Source of the DNA: Desulfobacterales bacterium
Lineage (GTDB): Bacteria > Desulfobacterota > Desulfobacteria > Desulfobacterales > C00003060
Reading direction: 5' to 3'
Assembly (NCBI GenBank): GCA_030629475.1
Contig: DAOVOU010000022.1
Coordinates: 1-12,856 of the forward strand
DNA length: 12,856 nucleotides
Shown: positions 12,833 through 12,856 of the stretch, piece by piece
Layout of the letters: each line of letters starts with the position of its first letter
Numbering within the stretch: position 1 is the stretch's first letter
Made by a program: the position numbers and the translations under genes
Notes under the pieces: model-generated
Told to the model about the DNA's origin: nothing
The model's input: the letters and a program-made list of their open reading frames with translations, nothing else
Databases searched by the model: none

Positions 12833-12856
12833 GGTTTTTTCCCTTTATCGTTATTC

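Overview
The window looks like a chromosomal piece of a flagellated Desulfobacterota (former Deltaproteobacteria) genome. The reasons are the pairing of two NtrC-type sigma-54 activators with flagellar genes, a CheX-CheY chemotaxis set, moderate GC, and very repeat-rich intergenic DNA built from several unrelated foldback families. The assignment is by gene content and repeat style, not by a marker gene.

Layout. (1) 1-514: repeats ending in a good FliA (sigma-28) type promoter. (2) 515-3289: a plus-strand set with a HTH-PAS protein, cheR, cheX and cheY, separated by repeat-filled gaps. (3) 3290-3775: a repeat region with two interlocked perfect inverted repeats and, on the minus strand, the 5' stump of a four-helix-bundle (23S rRNA intervening-sequence type) gene. 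(4) 3776-5200: a REC-AAA+-Fis activator with a FleQ/FlrA-like DNA-binding helix. (5) 5201-6051: an 850-base gap with repeats and a near-perfect sigma-54 promoter. (6) 6052-10139: a large exported TPR protein translationally overlapped with a second REC-AAA+-Fis activator of FlrC/FleR/FlgR type. (7) 10143-11508: a second sigma-54 promoter and flgB-flgC-fliE. (8) 11509-12214: a repeat array. (9) 12215-12832, minus strand: rdgB (XTP/dITP pyrophosphatase), unrelated housekeeping.

How they fit together (inference). The first activator may act at the sigma-54 promoter at 5745, which would express the TPR protein and the second activator. That activator may then act at the sigma-54 promoter at 10143 to start rod/export-gate genes. 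The HTH-PAS/chemotaxis genes sit under a sigma-28 promoter, as late genes do. This reads as a compact three-tier flagellar cascade. No sensor kinase, sigma factor or fliF is in the window.

The most unusual content is in the repeats. One modular family has two arm types around variable segments that are 32 or 33 bases long in 11 of 13 cases, with CRISPR-like spacing but no cas genes. A GC-rich repeat block has also entered the TPR gene in frame, and a 35-36 base part of it also occurs in that gene's own 5' leader.
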